DNA from: an uncultured Sunxiuqinia sp.
GTDB lineage: Bacteria; Bacteroidota; Bacteroidia; Bacteroidales; Prolixibacteraceae
Reading direction: 5' to 3'
DNA: 64,000 nt
Assembly (NCBI RefSeq): GCF_963678245.1
Contig: NZ_OY782774.1
Coordinates: 186,001 to 250,000, forward strand
The notes under the pieces are model-generated. The model was not told where the DNA came from. It worked only from the letters and a program-made list of their open reading frames with translations, and ran no database searches. The translations under genes and the position numbers were made by a program. This document shows positions 63,437 through 64,000 of the stretch, piece by piece (within the stretch, counting starts at the first letter, position 1; every line of letters begins with the position of its first letter).

Positions 63437-64000
63437 CTTGTTTGTTGTGATTCTTTTTTATTCCCCTGGCTTTTTTTTAGTGGGGTGAAAATATCAATAA
63501 GTATTTTTTCCTCTTTTTCCCAACACAGTTCTTCTGCTGCCTGTGGGAGGTTTTCAATCCAATGCTCACGAAGGTGCATATCAAATAAGGCTTCGTGAAG
63601 TTGGTGAGCCATTTGTTCCGGATCGTGACTTTTTAAAATCATACCAACCTGATAGCGATTAACAATTTTACTCATCTCAGGCAAGTTGCTTACTAAAACC
63701 GGTACCTGATGCTGGATGTAGTCAAATAATTTATTTGGAAGGGCGTAGCGGTAGTTCAACCCAAGATCCTCTTCTATTGATAAACCCAGGTTAGCTTGAG
63801 CTGTGATGTATTTCATTTCGGACAGTGGGATTTTTCCCAAAAAGGTTACGCGGTCTGCTAGTTCTAAATCAGCCACCAAGTGCATCAATGCCTTGGTAAT
63901 GTCTCCATCTCCGGCAATGAGCAGTCGCGCATTATCGATGTATTGCATGGCTTTGATGGCAAATTCCAATCCTCGACCAATATTTAAAGCCCCCTGATAA
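63433..64000 (-). CDS. glycosyltransferase family 4-like protein, 3' part
   Basis: The C-terminal 188 residues of a GT-B glycosyltransferase; the 5' end lies beyond the window, and the frame is open to the last base (YQGALNIGRGLEFAIK reads through). The family 1/4 features are the donor-site motif LLIAGDGDITKALM, VTFLGKIPLSEMKYI and the ExxGLNYRYALPNKLFDY segment, where the usual EGFG/E-x7-E block is replaced by SIEEDLGLNYRYALPN. It would transfer a nucleotide-activated sugar in envelope polysaccharide synthesis. Its stop overlaps the ftsE stop by 4 bases. Confidence 0.88.
   Translation of the reverse strand, partial: YQGALNIGRGLEFAIKAMQYIDNARLLIAGDGDITKALMHLVADLELADRVTFLGKIPLSEMKYITAQANLGLSIEEDLGLNYRYALPNKLFDYIQHQVPVLVSNLPEMSKIVNRYQVGMILKSHDPEQMAHQLHEALFDMHLREHWIENLPQAAEELCWEKEEKILIDIFTPLKKSQGNKKESQQTS

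Overview
The window looks like a chromosomal segment of a Bacteroidota bacterium, probably of the Marinilabiliales/Prolixibacteraceae type (free-living, facultative or anaerobic). The reasons are a SusC/SusD pair driven by an ECF sigma factor and a FecR anti-sigma factor, a Bacteroidota-type LptD-like barrel, gene starts without Shine-Dalgarno sequences, promoters of the TTG-N19-21-TAnnTTTG class, and several families that are largely confined to the phylum (DUF6786, DUF6787, DUF6807, DUF4159, DUF4974). The genus is a guess. No rRNA, tRNA, CRISPR array, integrase or intact insertion sequence was seen.

Layout. 1-4.2 kb: end of an LptD-like barrel gene, slyD, aroC and a DUF134 regulator. 4.2-5.6 kb: dicarboxylate symporter. 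5.7-11.3 kb: fucose locus (fucI, a DUF6786 protein, fucP, a FucR-like GntR regulator) with no kinase or aldolase. 11.3-14.6 kb: a reverse-strand run of small housekeeping genes (msrA, DUF6787, VTT membrane protein, pterin dehydratase, Fe-S flavoprotein, DUF4159). 14.9-16.2 kb: a Cys/Met-metabolism PLP enzyme. 16.2-17.1 kb: decayed LytTR response regulator and palindromic elements. 17.1-24.1 kb: SusD, SusC, FecR, ECF sigma. 24.5-31.3 kb: haem operon, transcribed as an unknown membrane protein, then hemA, hemC, hemD, hemB, hemL, hemE. 31.6-37.5 kb: pirin, pyruvate:ferredoxin oxidoreductase, an AAA ATPase. 37.7-44.7 kb: U32 protein, DUF6807, Gfo/Idh oxidoreductase, cytidylate-kinase-like protein, rpsF-rpsR-rplI, SDR. 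45.0-54.5 kb: FNT-family transporter, then the most interesting locus. 54.6-64 kb: LOG family, gyrB, an outer-membrane barrel plus giant TPR protein, FtsE, and a partial glycosyltransferase.

The standout locus is 46.3-54.5 kb. A homodimeric-type pyruvate dehydrogenase complex (aceE, aceF, lpd) is followed on the same strand, with short gaps and one overlap or near-overlap, by an encapsulated ferritin, a family 1 encapsulin shell, a SpoIIAA-like protein and a universal-stress-like protein. Upstream of aceE lies a close match to a sigma-54 promoter (TGGTACG-N4-TTGCA at 46341-46356), and about 215 bp further upstream an inverted repeat with 10-bp arms that could be an activator site. The ferritin stops right after its catalytic helices and shows no C-terminal cargo-loading peptide. 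Together this suggests a regulated unit linking pyruvate oxidation to iron sequestration. The same window encodes an oxygen-sensitive PFOR, so the cell has two routes from pyruvate to acetyl-CoA.
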